A DNA stretch of 46,355 nucleotides from Nitrosomonas sp. HPC101 (GCF_009833125.1 NZ_QRCC01000018.1:1-46355), one strand, 5' to 3'. Counted from the stretch's first letter, positions 26,496 to 34,987 are shown. The notes: generated by a model not told the origin, from the letters alone. Translations and numbers: made by a program.

Positions 26496-26893
26496 TTATT
26501 TCAACTCTTCAACAGCAAGCCGATGATACCGGTGCGCGAGCTCAAATGGTACTCGACGGATAACATTCATAGCGCGATCAGTTGTGAGCTTGTCGGGTGC
26601 ATAGATTATAAGAAAGGAACCGCCTTCTTTTGCTGTTTCCAAATGCATTTGAACAGCCTCATCAGCCCAGCCTAAGCGTGAAATAAAGCTCTCATTTTTT
26701 TGAGGTTGTCCGCTGCAGCTTCTGTCACTTCTTTGCACGAGAATAAAGCGCAGTCCTCAGGCTCATATCCCCCTGTTTCCAAGTCTTTTTGTACCTGAAG
26801 AGCATCTTTATTATTCTTAAACCCAACAACCAGATAACCAACGGGATAAAAAAGGCCAAAGCTTGTGGGATATTGTGGCTTCTCGTTTGTCAT
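26496..26893 (-). pseudogene. Small conserved protein split by a one-base loss in a poly-A run
   Basis: AGGAG precedes the ATG at 26893. The first frame reads MTNEKPQYPTSFGLFYPVGY, LVVGFKNNKDALQVQKDLET, VTEAAADNLKK and then drifts. At an A7 run (CTCAAAAAAATGAG, about 26697-26703) the adjacent frame takes over as NESFISRLGWADEAVQMHLETAKEGGS to a stop at 26496. With eight A the two parts give one smooth protein of about 132 residues with alternating helix/strand segments and no membrane span. I do not recognise the family. The fit of the two halves makes a single gene likely; whether the lost A is a mutation or a sequencing error cannot be told here. Confidence 0.6.
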
Positions 26894-27150
26894 AACAGCT
26901 CCTATTTATCTTTTTATATATAGTCAGGTTCTATTTCTTGTGGTCTGCACAAGCCCTCGCTCACGTGAGGAAACTAAGCGCAAATCTCGGCCATCATATC
27001 ATATGTCTGTACTTTCTTATGAAGGTACCCGACGGTCGATTCATACTTTCGTGCTAGATAATATAGTCATAAGATATTTGCCCGGGGAGCAATATATTTG
27101 ATTTGTATGGCGGGTGGTTGAAAACCATAATTCTGGCAGAGGTTCCTTAG

Positions 27151-27156
27151 TATAAT
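27151..27156 (+). promoter_or_regulatory. Perfect -10 box just before ubiH
   Basis: TATAAT ends seven bases before the first base of the ubiH ATG (27163). Transcription from it would start at or next to the ATG, giving a leaderless message. No good -35 box lies 17 bases upstream, and no Shine-Dalgarno is visible before the ATG, consistent with but not proof of leaderless translation. Confidence 0.45.
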
Positions 27157-27162
27157 TCAGCA

Positions 27163-28329
27163 ATGAAATTCGATATTGTAGTGATTGGAGGGGGGTTGGT
27201 AGGCGTGAGTCTGTTGGCCGCCTTGAAAGATAGCGGGCTGAAGCTGGCGCTGATTGAGTCGCGATCACTTGCGTCTTTGCCGACCGATGACAGTTGGGAT
27301 AGACGGGTATATGCAATTAGTCCGGGCAGTGTGGAATTTTTGCAATCCTGTGGTGCCTGGCAGCGGATGGATACGATGCGTGTGACGCCTGTCCACGAAA
27401 TGCGGGTATATGGTGATGATGGTGCGGCCCGGATCGATTTCAGCGCATATGAAAGTGGTGTGCCGGAGCTCGCTTGCATCACCGAGAATCGTCAGCTTCA
27501 ACATGCTGTATGGGGAGCATCGGCGGAGGCAGGAAATGTGCAGATATTTTGCCCTGTGCGGCATGTATCGCTTGCCTGGCATGAATCTCACGTTGAGCTA
27601 ACCTTGTCGGACGGCACGGTTTTGCAGACAGCGTTGCTGATCGGAGCAGATGGTGCCAATTCCCGCGTGCGTGAACAGGCAGGTATTGCGGTTGATCGCC
27701 ATAGCTATCATCAAACCGGGGTTGTCGCCAATTTTGAGGTGGAACGATTTCATCATCATGTTGCATATCAGTGGTTTCATCGTGATGGTATTCTTGCGCT
27801 ACTGCCGTTGCCGGGAAAACGGGTTTCCATGGTCTGGTCGGCAAATACGGCGCTTGCTGACGAGCTGCTCACTTTATCGCCTGAGATGTTATGTGAACGA
27901 GTCACCCGGATGGCGGAACATGCATTGGGGAGGATGCGGCTTATTACGCCGCAACTTGGATTTCCGCTGAATTTCATACAGGCCAAATCACTTGTCCAAC
28001 CAAGATTGGTTTTGATCGGCGATGCGGCACATGGCATTCATCCACTGGCAGGCCAGGGAGTGAATCTGGGGTTGCGTGATGCTCGTGAGCTGGCCAACCT
28101 CCTTTTGCAGTTTGAGGGGGTAGGAGATAGTGGTGAATTTTCCTTGCTACGCTGTTATGAGCGTAATCGCAAGGAGGATATTCTTGCCATGCAATGGGTG
28201 ACAGATGGGCTGCAAAAACTGTTTGGCAGCGAGGATGCAGCTATTATACGTATCAGAAATCTGGGGCTGGGGATTACCAATCGCTTCCCGCTTCTGAAAA
28301 ACAGATTGATGCGTCATGCGCTGAGCTAA
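27163..28329 (+). CDS. ubiH: UbiH/COQ6-family FAD-dependent ubiquinone hydroxylase
   Basis: A 388-residue class A flavoprotein monooxygenase of the ubiquinone-hydroxylase family. It would hydroxylate the ring of a polyprenyl precursor in the cytoplasm at the membrane. Seen: the dinucleotide-binding VVIGGGLVGVSLLAALK at the N-terminus, the DG motif GADGANSRVREQAG, and the FAD-ribityl motif GDAAHGIHPLAGQGVNLGLRDA. Length is typical. Which ring position (UbiH, UbiF or UbiI type) cannot be settled by eye, so the symbol is a family label. dsbC follows 40 bases downstream on the same strand. The start has a TATAAT close by instead of a ribosome site. Confidence 0.88.
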   Translation: MKFDIVVIGGGLVGVSLLAALKDSGLKLALIESRSLASLPTDDSWDRRVYAISPGSVEFLQSCGAWQRMDTMRVTPVHEMRVYGDDGAARIDFSAYESGVPELACITENRQLQHAVWGASAEAGNVQIFCPVRHVSLAWHESHVELTLSDGTVLQTALLIGADGANSRVREQAGIAVDRHSYHQTGVVANFEVERFHHHVAYQWFHRDGILALLPLPGKRVSMVWSANTALADELLTLSPEMLCERVTRMAEHALGRMRLITPQLGFPLNFIQAKSLVQPRLVLIGDAAHGIHPLAGQGVNLGLRDARELANLLLQFEGVGDSGEFSLLRCYERNRKEDILAMQWVTDGLQKLFGSEDAAIIRIRNLGLGITNRFPLLKNRLMRHALS

Positions 28330-28369
28330 GGAGCGCTGGTATTACCGGAATTTACACTGGAGAAATGGT

Positions 28370-29092
28370 ATGCGGTTGTTTTTGTGTTTATTTGGTTTGT
28401 TGGGGATATTATTTACCGGGCTTGTTCAAGCGAATGAGGCTGCTTTGAAAGAGACTATTCAGGCACTTTTCCCAGAGAGCAAAATAGAAAGCCTGACGCG
28501 AACGCCTTACTTGGGATTGTATGAAGCTGTGATCGACGGTGAAATTTTTTATACGGACGAGAAGGCTGAGTATTTTTTCATGGGGCATATCGTGGATGCC
28601 GGGAAACGGGTAAGCCTGACCAATGAGCGCATGCAGCAGCTCCGGGATTCACGGCGGGTTTCAATTGATACCTTGCCGTTGGAATACGCGATGAAAACAG
28701 TCAAGGGCAATGGAAAGCGGACACTGATTGTGTATTCCGATCCAAATTGTCCTTATTGTAAAAGACTGGAGAAGGAGCTGGTCAATATAACGGATATTAC
28801 TATCCATACTCTGCTTTATCCTGTTCTTAACGGTTCTATGGCAACAGCTGAAGCTATCTGGTGCTCTGAAGACCAGGTCAAGGCGTGGGATGACTTCATG
28901 CTGAAATCAATCGTTCCTGCCAGCAAGAATTGTGATACACCGTTACAGATGCTGCTGGAATCTGGCCGCCAAAATAGAGTAACCGGCACGCCAACCCTGA
29001 TTTTTGCAGACGGTTCAGTGGTGCCAGGTTTTATCCCGCAATCTGAAATCGAAAAACGGTTAGATCAGGCGGAAAGTGGCAATAATAAATAA
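28370..29092 (+). CDS. dsbC: DsbC-type thiol:disulfide isomerase
   Basis: Periplasmic protein that reshuffles wrong disulfides. The 240-residue product has a signal peptide (MRLFLCLFGLLGILFTGLVQA). The N-terminal dimerisation domain contains YEAVIDGEIFYTDEKAEYFF. The thioredoxin-like domain carries the active site SDPNCPYCKRLEKE (Cys127, Cys130), a second cysteine pair (WCSE and KNCDTP) as in DsbC, and the cis-proline segment VTGTPTLIF. It lies downstream of ubiH and converges with mltA across a 36-bp gap in which no clear terminator hairpin is visible. Confidence 0.94.
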   Translation: MRLFLCLFGLLGILFTGLVQANEAALKETIQALFPESKIESLTRTPYLGLYEAVIDGEIFYTDEKAEYFFMGHIVDAGKRVSLTNERMQQLRDSRRVSIDTLPLEYAMKTVKGNGKRTLIVYSDPNCPYCKRLEKELVNITDITIHTLLYPVLNGSMATAEAIWCSEDQVKAWDDFMLKSIVPASKNCDTPLQMLLESGRQNRVTGTPTLIFADGSVVPGFIPQSEIEKRLDQAESGNNK

Positions 29093-29128
29093 TCTGATTT
29101 GCTTGCTTTTTTGTAGTGTCTTTCTGTA

Positions 29129-30382
29129 TTACTCTTGATATTGTTTCGGAAGCAGAACCCACATCTGTGCTTGCTGTTTCATCTTGCCAGCCTGGGTTTT
29201 AGCTTCCGGGCTGTGTCCCCAGAAAAAGTCGGCACGCACACCGCCCTTGATAGCACTGCCTGTATCCTGAGCAATCATTAACCGGTTGAGTGGCTGGGTT
29301 GTGTTAGGCCAGGTGGTGGCAAGATAAACCGGAGCACCCAGAGGCACACTGTCCGGGTCGATGGCCAGGCTTCTACCCGCCGTTAAAGGGACGCCCAATG
29401 CACCGATCGGTCCGGAAAGATCGGTGGGTAATTCGCGAAAGAAAATGTAACGTGCGTTTTGCTGAAGCAGAGGCTTTAATTTATCGGGATTTTGTCGGCC
29501 CCATTGTTTGATGGATTGCATGGACACCTGCCAGGCGGGCAGCTCACCCCGCTCGATTAATATTTTTCCAATAGAGCGGTAGGGATAACCGTTGTGATCA
29601 GCATAGCCGATTTTTACGGTTTCACCATTCTCCAGAACGATCCGGCCGGATCCTTGTATCTGGAGAAAGAACAGCTCAACTTCATCATCCACCCATAGTA
29701 GTTCTTTCCCTTTCAGAAGATTGCGGTTGCTCTCGATCTCAGCACGGGTGTAATAAGGAATGATCTTGCGTCCCTGCAGGCGTCCACGCAACGATGGCTG
29801 GCCTGCGCTGGATTGTGTTTCTTTGAGTTCGATCGTCAGCAGGTTATCGGGTGCAGAATAAATCGGGTAGCGGAAACGGTTGGTGTGTTTCCGGCTGCCT
29901 TTGAGCAGCGGTTCATAATAGCCGGTTGCCAGCCCCGTCGTGGTGCCGTCTGGATTGATCACCTGGTAAGGTGCGAAGTGATTTTCAAGAAAATGTCTGA
30001 TAGCGCGTTCATTGGCAGGGCGGAGAGTGGCGGCTTGTGCGCATACTTCCTGCCAGGATGGGTGCCGTTCAAGCGATTTGCAGCTTTGTATGAAAGTATT
30101 CCATGCGGGAACCAGGTTTTCATGCTGCCAACCTGGCAGCATCGACCAGCTGGCAGCCTTGAGTGATTCCTTTTCTACTCCGGTTTCCATATCCTGGACA
30201 GATTGTGCCGGTTGTGAGTCAGTGGAAACAGCAGCTGTCTTTGGGGGTGTTGGAGATGTTGAAGATCTGGTGGATGTTGTTTCGGTTTTGCAGCCGGTTA
30301 ATCCGAATGGAATCAAGATCAACAGGACAACGAATTGGGTTTTGAGCAGATTTCGGTTAAAGTATCTGTTTTGTAAAAACAT
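29129..30382 (-). CDS. mltA: MltA membrane-bound lytic murein transglycosylase
   Basis: MltA cleaves peptidoglycan glycan strands at the inner face of the outer membrane. ATG 30382 (417 residues) is preferred over upstream codons. It puts a basic N-region and hydrophobic stretch right before the lipobox LTGC, and it avoids overlap with the divergent small gene at 30399. The MltA domain is seen in FAPYQVINPDGTTTGLATGYYEP, PIYSAPDNLLTIEL and KIGYADHNGYPYRSIGKILIERGELP. The C-terminal 3D domain follows (MIAQDTGSAIKGGVRADFFWGHSPEA), with the catalytic Asp expected in the GxxRADxFxG part. Length is slightly above E. coli MltA because of a Ser/Thr/Pro-rich linker after the lipid anchor. Confidence 0.93.
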   Translation of the reverse strand: MFLQNRYFNRNLLKTQFVVLLILIPFGLTGCKTETTSTRSSTSPTPPKTAAVSTDSQPAQSVQDMETGVEKESLKAASWSMLPGWQHENLVPAWNTFIQSCKSLERHPSWQEVCAQAATLRPANERAIRHFLENHFAPYQVINPDGTTTGLATGYYEPLLKGSRKHTNRFRYPIYSAPDNLLTIELKETQSSAGQPSLRGRLQGRKIIPYYTRAEIESNRNLLKGKELLWVDDEVELFFLQIQGSGRIVLENGETVKIGYADHNGYPYRSIGKILIERGELPAWQVSMQSIKQWGRQNPDKLKPLLQQNARYIFFRELPTDLSGPIGALGVPLTAGRSLAIDPDSVPLGAPVYLATTWPNTTQPLNRLMIAQDTGSAIKGGVRADFFWGHSPEAKTQAGKMKQQAQMWVLLPKQYQE

Positions 30383-30398
30383 TTTTTCAGGAAAGAAT

Positions 30399-30524
30399 AT
30401 GTGGATTTTAGCACTTGAAGCGATTTTGGCATTGAGTCTGTTCATTTTTCTTGTCTGGTGGACGCTCCCTCGTAAAAAAAACAAGCAGCTGGAGCAGCTG
30501 GATAATCAGAACGAAAAAAAGTAA
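30399..30524 (+). CDS. Small single-span membrane protein (41 aa)
   Basis: ATG at 30399 with AGGAAAG 6 bases upstream opens a 41-codon frame ending TAA at 30524. The product MWILALEAILALSLFIFLVWW is one membrane helix, followed by a strongly charged tail (TLPRKKNKQLEQLDNQNEKK), predicting the tail on the cytoplasmic side. It is divergent from mltA with only 16 bases between the two start codons, so both must share promoter DNA. I do not recognise the family. Good ribosome site, clean topology and tight fit between genes argue that it is real. The charge pattern resembles CcoQ/CydX-like mini-proteins only in general form. Confidence 0.62.
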   Translation: MWILALEAILALSLFIFLVWWTLPRKKNKQLEQLDNQNEKK

Positions 30525-30591
30525 ATTATGCTTCATTCGTTGTTTGAGGGCTGCCGTTTGCTTTTGTTCTGTCGCATTATTAATGCTCTGG

Positions 30592-31338
30592 TCATACCGG
30601 ATTCTCCATATCCATAAAATGGTGTGCAATGCCAAATTTCTGCGCAATGTGATCACCAAGGGCTTGAATTCCATATCGTTCGGTAGCGTGGTGCCCTGCT
30701 GAGATAAAGGCTGTCCCGGATTCTCTGGCTGTATGGACATTCTGTTCGGAAATTTCACCGGTAATAAACGCATCTGCACCCAATTGGATGGCATCCTCGA
30801 AATATTCCTGAGCGGCTCCGGTACACCAGGCAACGCGCTGGACAGGTTTAAGTGGATCGCCGATTATGAGTGGTTTGCGGCCAAGTACTAAGCTTAGTAA
30901 GTTATTCAGTTCGTCAAGGCTGATGGGTTTTTGGAAATGGCCATAAGCGGCGATATTCTGTTCACCGAAACAACCTTCTTGCTCTATTCCCAGTTTTTTT
31001 CCGAGCAAGGTATTATTGCCTAGTTGATCATGGGCATCCAGCGGTAGGTGGTAAGCATAAAGATTGATATCGTGCTTGATGAGCGTGGCGATACGATGGC
31101 GCTTGATGCCGCGCAAACAGGCATCTTCTCCGCGCCAGAAGTAGCCATGATGCACGATGATGGCATCTGCATGCAGATCCAGCGCAGCCTGTATCAAAGC
31201 TTGGGAAGCGGTTACGCCACTGACCAGCGTTTGAATCGAAGTCCGCCCTTCCACCTGTAATCCGTTGGGGCAGTAATCACGGAATTGCTGAGTATTCAGT
31301 AGATCATTCAGGTAATTTTCCAGTATATTTTGGTGCAT
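30592..31338 (-). CDS. Nif3-like dinuclear metal-centre protein (YbgI family)
   Basis: A 248-residue member of the Nif3/GTP cyclohydrolase I type 2 family, which forms a toroidal hexamer with a two-metal site. ATG 31338 (MHQNILENYLNDLLN) is chosen over upstream codons that would overlap the divergent protease gene further. Metal-ligand motifs are visible: DAIIVHHGYFWRGED, YAYHLPLDAHDQLGNN and the C-terminal ISAGHHATERYGIQALG. Substrate is unknown for the family; a hydrolase role has been proposed. In several proteobacteria it lies next to the Deg-type protease gene, as here, with 36 bases between the start codons. Confidence 0.92.
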   Translation of the reverse strand: MHQNILENYLNDLLNTQQFRDYCPNGLQVEGRTSIQTLVSGVTASQALIQAALDLHADAIIVHHGYFWRGEDACLRGIKRHRIATLIKHDINLYAYHLPLDAHDQLGNNTLLGKKLGIEQEGCFGEQNIAAYGHFQKPISLDELNNLLSLVLGRKPLIIGDPLKPVQRVAWCTGAAQEYFEDAIQLGADAFITGEISEQNVHTARESGTAFISAGHHATERYGIQALGDHIAQKFGIAHHFMDMENPV

Positions 31339-31374
31339 AATACTTTTCTGTTCATTTGGAATGTAGGATTTTCC

Positions 31375-32514
31375 ATGCAAAAACTCTGGCTGATTTTCAC
31401 ACAAACGATCACTATTCTTCTCGCTGTTTTTTTTGTTGTTTCAACCTTACGTCCAGAGTTACTGCCGTGGACTCCGCGTGGCAAGCTGGCAACCATTCGT
31501 GAAGCAGTCAGAGTCGATGATGGAAAAACACTGGCTGTCGGCGGTTTTCATACAGCGGCAGAAGTGGCCATGCCCTCTGTGGTGAACATATTTACCAGCA
31601 AGGAAGTAAGGGTGCCTTCGCATCCGTTTATGGATGATCCTGTCTTCCAGCAGTTTTTCGGCAATCGTTTCAGCCCGAGAACCGAGCGTACCTCCAGTCT
31701 GGGGTCAGGTGTAATCGTTAGTCCGGAAGGCTATATTCTCACGAACCATCATGTGGTGGAAGCGGCTAATGAGATCCAGGTGGCCTTGATGGATGGAAGA
31801 AAAGCTGAAGCACACCTGATTGGTTCTGATCCTGAGAGTGACCTGGCGGTTTTGAAAATTGATCTGGACAAACTTCCCAGTATTACTTTCGGTGATTCTG
31901 AGAAAGCCAGAGTGGGGGATATCGTGCTGGCAATCGGTAATCCATTCGGTGTGGGACAAACCATGACGATGGGCATTATCGGTGCTCTGGGACGTTCCCA
32001 GGTAGGGCTCAGCACATTCGAAAATTTTATTCAGACGGATGCGGCAATCAATCCTGGTAATTCTGGGGGTGCGCTGACTGATACTTCCGGCAATCTGATC
32101 GGGATCAATACTGCGATCTATTCGCGTTCCGGCGGCTCACTCGGGATCGGGTTTGCCATTCCGGTGGATGCAGCGAAACAGATCATGCAGCAGATTATCG
32201 AAACAGGCAGTGTTACGCGCGGTTGGCTTGGTGTGAGTATGCAGGATATAACACCGGAGCTGGCAGAATCGTTGAAGCTGAAGAAGACCAATGGAGCTCT
32301 GATTGCGGGCGTACTTAAAAACGGTCCGGCTGATGAGGCTGGAATCAAACCAGGGGATATTCTGGCAGCGGTGAATGGCAAGTCTGTCTTTAGTGCTTCC
32401 GAAATGTTGAATATAGTGGCATCTCTGCCTCCGAGTAAAGCGGCAGTATTAACCATTATCCGCAATGGAGAAGAGCTGGATATCCAGGTGCAGATCGGCA
32501 AGCGTCCAGGTTGA
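31375..32514 (+). CDS. Membrane-anchored Deg/HtrA serine protease with one PDZ domain (DegS/AlgW-like)
   Basis: ATG 31375 has TAGGA upstream and gives 379 residues. An uncleaved N-terminal anchor (LIFTQTITILLAVFFVVSTL) is followed by a trypsin-like domain with catalytic His126 (TNHHVVEAA), Asp156 (ESDLAVLKID) and Ser230 (NPGNSGGAL), and one PDZ domain (TRGWLGVSMQDI, ADEAGIKPGDILAAVNG). A single PDZ and a membrane anchor fit DegS/AlgW, which cut anti-sigma factors to start the envelope stress response; that role is inferred. Periplasmic DegP/DegQ have two PDZ domains and a cleaved signal. The catalytic triad is complete. Confidence 0.92.
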   Translation: MQKLWLIFTQTITILLAVFFVVSTLRPELLPWTPRGKLATIREAVRVDDGKTLAVGGFHTAAEVAMPSVVNIFTSKEVRVPSHPFMDDPVFQQFFGNRFSPRTERTSSLGSGVIVSPEGYILTNHHVVEAANEIQVALMDGRKAEAHLIGSDPESDLAVLKIDLDKLPSITFGDSEKARVGDIVLAIGNPFGVGQTMTMGIIGALGRSQVGLSTFENFIQTDAAINPGNSGGALTDTSGNLIGINTAIYSRSGGSLGIGFAIPVDAAKQIMQQIIETGSVTRGWLGVSMQDITPELAESLKLKKTNGALIAGVLKNGPADEAGIKPGDILAAVNGKSVFSASEMLNIVASLPPSKAAVLTIIRNGEELDIQVQIGKRPG

Positions 32515-32552
32515 TCTATACTTGGAACCTCTGAAGTCCTCCATGAGCTGCA

Positions 32553-32653
32553 TTGCAGGAAAAATCATGCTGATCGCAAGAAACGCGACGAAGATCGTAG
32601 CTATTCTACGATGCCGAGGAGCGCGATATAGCGAGCGCATGATTTTTCCGCAA
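32553..32653. repeat. Long hairpin unit 1 (about 101 nt)
   Basis: TTGCAGGAAAAATCATGC (32553-32570) pairs with GCATGATTTTTCCGCAA (32637-32653) except for one bulged A. Inside, CGCG blocks can pair, and the tip is a perfect ATCGTAG-CTATT-CTACGAT stem-loop (32594-32612). No T-run follows, so it is not a classic terminator. It is the first of two tandem hairpins between the Deg protease and the transporter gene. Confidence 0.8.
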
Positions 32654-32663
32654 CCCTTTAAGG

Positions 32664-32758
32664 CACTGGTTTTGCAGATGAACCGCAGTGTTGAGTTCGT
32701 TGTGAAGGCAGCTATTCACCGCTTCACTCGCCTTGCATTTCATTCGCAAAACACAGTG
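32664..32758. repeat. Long hairpin unit 2 (about 95 nt), tandem to unit 1
   Basis: CACTGGTTTTGCAGATGAA (32664-32682) pairs with TTCATTCGCAAAACACAGTG (32739-32758) with one bulge and a two-base mismatch. The tip includes GTGAA/TTCAC around AGCTATTC. The same AGCTATTC lies at the tip of unit 1, 111 bases upstream, suggesting two diverged copies of one repeat. With unit 1 it fills most of the 279-bp gap 32515-32793. Confidence 0.7.
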
Positions 32759-32793
32759 TGCAGCCATGTGGGATTTAATCAGAGATCCACTAG

Positions 32794-34443
32794 GTGAATA
32801 TCAAGTTTGTCACGAGACTGCCTGTCGTATTGTTCCGATGGGTTGATCTTAATTTTCTGGCGCTTGGCAGAGAAATGCGGCTTTCATATCTGCCGCCCCT
32901 GATGGTTTATCTGGCGGCTGGTATTTCGAGCCTCACAGGAATTGTTGGTACTTTCTACGTTAAAGAAAGACTAGGGCTGTCAGCAGAATTTCTGGCAGCG
33001 CTTGGCTTCTGGATGACACTGCCGTGGGCATTGAAAATGCCACTGGGCCATCTGGTGGATCTGATGTGGCGCTGGAAGAGCTTGCTGGTCTATCTGGGAG
33101 CAGGACTGATTGCAATCAGTCTTTTCATCATGATCGGATTGCTTGGCTATACTGATGCAATGCGTGAGCTTGCTCCGTTGGCGCAATGGTATGTCCTGGC
33201 TGCCTTGCTTGCGCCAGTGGGTTATGTGCTGCAGGATGTAGTGGCTGATGCCATGACCGTGGAGGCAGTGCCACGCGTTAATTCGGATGGACGTTCAATC
33301 GAACTTGATGAACGCAAACGGATGCACATTACGATGCAGACGCTGGGGCGAGTTGCTATTATTGGCGGAGGTATCCTGGTTGCGGTTGCGAACGTTGTGC
33401 TGATGAAGGATGTCGCGAATCTTTCTGAAGCGGGCAAAGGGGAGGCCTATTTGCTGATATACCAGCTTGCTCTGGTGATTCCCTTCGTTTCGGTGTGCGG
33501 AATCTGGTTGGCAGGCTGGTTGAGGTGGCGTGAAATAAAACATTTCACGAGACAGGGATTGGATCGTAGTCAGATCGAGACACTGTTGGGAGTACATATT
33601 GACGTACCGCCTGTCAATTGGTGGATATTGGGTGGCGGCCTGGTTTTTACGGTTGTTTCCCTGGGCGTCGGGCTTGTGCAGATTTCCGGTGCTGAAGAAA
33701 TTGTTTTTGGTCTATCAATGGTGATCGTGCTGTTTCTGATCTGGCAGTTGACTGCCGAGCTGGAAAGCGAGGCGCGTAATGTTCTGGTAGGAACTGCCTT
33801 ACTGGTATTTGTATTTCGGGCCATCCCTACACCAGGTGCAGGTTCGACGTGGTGGATGATTGATGAATTGGGGTTTGATCAGCAATTCTTGGCAACACTC
33901 TCCTTGATCGGCTCTGTACTGACACTTGCCGGCATGTTTATTTTTCGCCGTTTTATGGCAGAACGATCAATGGCGTATGTCATCGGTGCGCTAACTGTTG
34001 CCGGTACCATTTTGTCGCTGCCGATTATTTCCATGTATTTTGGTCTGCATGTATGGACTGCGGCACATACGGGAGGTGTCGTTGACGCACGCTTTATCGC
34101 GGTGATTGATACAGCCCTGGAATCGCCGCTGGGCCAGATTGCCATGATTCCGATGCTGGCGTGGATTGCCAATTCAGCTCCCGAGAAACTCAAGGCGACT
34201 TTTTTTGCTGTCATGGCCTCATTCACTAACCTTGCTTTGTCTGCTTCGCAACTGACAACCAAATATATCAATCAGGTTTTTACAGTGACTCGCGAGGTCA
34301 GAGACACGGATACCGGCGAAATATTGATTCCAGCGGATTACAGTGAATTGGGTGCTCTTTTGATTATAGTGACGATTTTGGGGTTTGTATTGCCCATGCT
34401 GGCTATAGTGGCGATCAGGTATTCCCGTCTGCGCAGTGCCTGA
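32794..34443 (+). CDS. Putative transporter, BT1/MFS-like (about 12 membrane helices)
   Basis: A 549-residue, strongly hydrophobic protein with about twelve membrane helices and an MFS-like layout. The N-terminal half has FYVKERLGLSAEFLAALGFW, LPWALKMPLGHLVD and LQDVVADAMTVEAVP, which resemble folate-biopterin transporter (BT1) signatures (LPWxxKPxxGxxSD, DVVxDxxxVE). A long cytoplasmic loop lies near residues 240-270. The substrate is not evident. The start GTG at 32794 gives MNIKFVTRLPVVLF; the ribosome site is weak. Two tandem hairpins sit immediately upstream and could affect its expression. Confidence 0.72.
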   Translation: MNIKFVTRLPVVLFRWVDLNFLALGREMRLSYLPPLMVYLAAGISSLTGIVGTFYVKERLGLSAEFLAALGFWMTLPWALKMPLGHLVDLMWRWKSLLVYLGAGLIAISLFIMIGLLGYTDAMRELAPLAQWYVLAALLAPVGYVLQDVVADAMTVEAVPRVNSDGRSIELDERKRMHITMQTLGRVAIIGGGILVAVANVVLMKDVANLSEAGKGEAYLLIYQLALVIPFVSVCGIWLAGWLRWREIKHFTRQGLDRSQIETLLGVHIDVPPVNWWILGGGLVFTVVSLGVGLVQISGAEEIVFGLSMVIVLFLIWQLTAELESEARNVLVGTALLVFVFRAIPTPGAGSTWWMIDELGFDQQFLATLSLIGSVLTLAGMFIFRRFMAERSMAYVIGALTVAGTILSLPIISMYFGLHVWTAAHTGGVVDARFIAVIDTALESPLGQIAMIPMLAWIANSAPEKLKATFFAVMASFTNLALSASQLTTKYINQVFTVTREVRDTDTGEILIPADYSELGALLIIVTILGFVLPMLAIVAIRYSRLRSA

Positions 34444-34540
34444 TCTGCCTGCTTGTCTGAAGAATGCGGGATAGTATGAGTGATGAGCGAATGTGTGGGG
34501 TGGGTATATTAATCCGGTTTATTTTTGCAGGAGATAGTTG

Positions 34541-34987
34541 ATGTACCAGAAGATTCTTGTGCCGCTTGATGGTAGCTTAACGTCTAACCTGGCTTTGCAG
34601 GAGGCAATCAAATTGGCAAAGCAGATGAATGCTCGTCTTGAGCTTGTGCACGTTTATGAAGATGCGATCTATCTGGTAGATGAAAATTATTTCAATTACG
34701 AGGAATTACAGAAAACAATCCACAGCTGTGGAGAGAAGGTGCTTGTCAGTGCTGCAGAGACCGTCAGAGCATCTGGTATTCCGGTTGAAACCAGATTAAT
34801 ACCATCAAACAATGAACGGATTGCCACTATTTTGATGGAGGAAGCAAAACGCTGGCAGGCAGAGCTGATTGTGATCGGGACGCATGGTCATTCAGGTTTC
34901 AGCCGATTGCTGCTTGGTAGTGTGGCCGAAGGGGTTGTCCGGATAGCTGCTATTCCCATATTATTGATTCGTGATCCTGAGGGTTGA
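34541..34987 (+). CDS. Universal stress protein, UspA family
   Basis: A 148-residue single-domain Usp protein. ATG 34541 has AGGAG 7-8 bases upstream; the in-frame TTG just before it is less likely. It starts MYQKILVPLDGS, and the C-terminal ATP-binding signature GTHGHSGFSRLLLGSVAEGVVRIA (G-2x-G-9x-G-S/T type) is present, so it is probably an ATP-binding UspA/UspF-like protein. Such proteins accumulate under stress and growth arrest; the exact job is unknown. It stands alone between the transporter and priA, convergent with priA. Confidence 0.9.
   Translation: MYQKILVPLDGSLTSNLALQEAIKLAKQMNARLELVHVYEDAIYLVDENYFNYEELQKTIHSCGEKVLVSAAETVRASGIPVETRLIPSNNERIATILMEEAKRWQAELIVIGTHGHSGFSRLLLGSVAEGVVRIAAIPILLIRDPEG

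Noticed and set aside
26690..26710. Programmed -1 frameshift at the A7 run
   Set aside because: The zero-frame codons are not in the X-XXY-YYZ register and no stimulatory structure is seen; a lost base is simpler.
32663..32678. Sigma-54-like GGCAC-N5-TTGC in hairpin unit 2
   Set aside because: It lies inside the inverted-repeat arm, the first T of the consensus is A, and no enhancer-binding regulator is nearby; coincidence is more likely.
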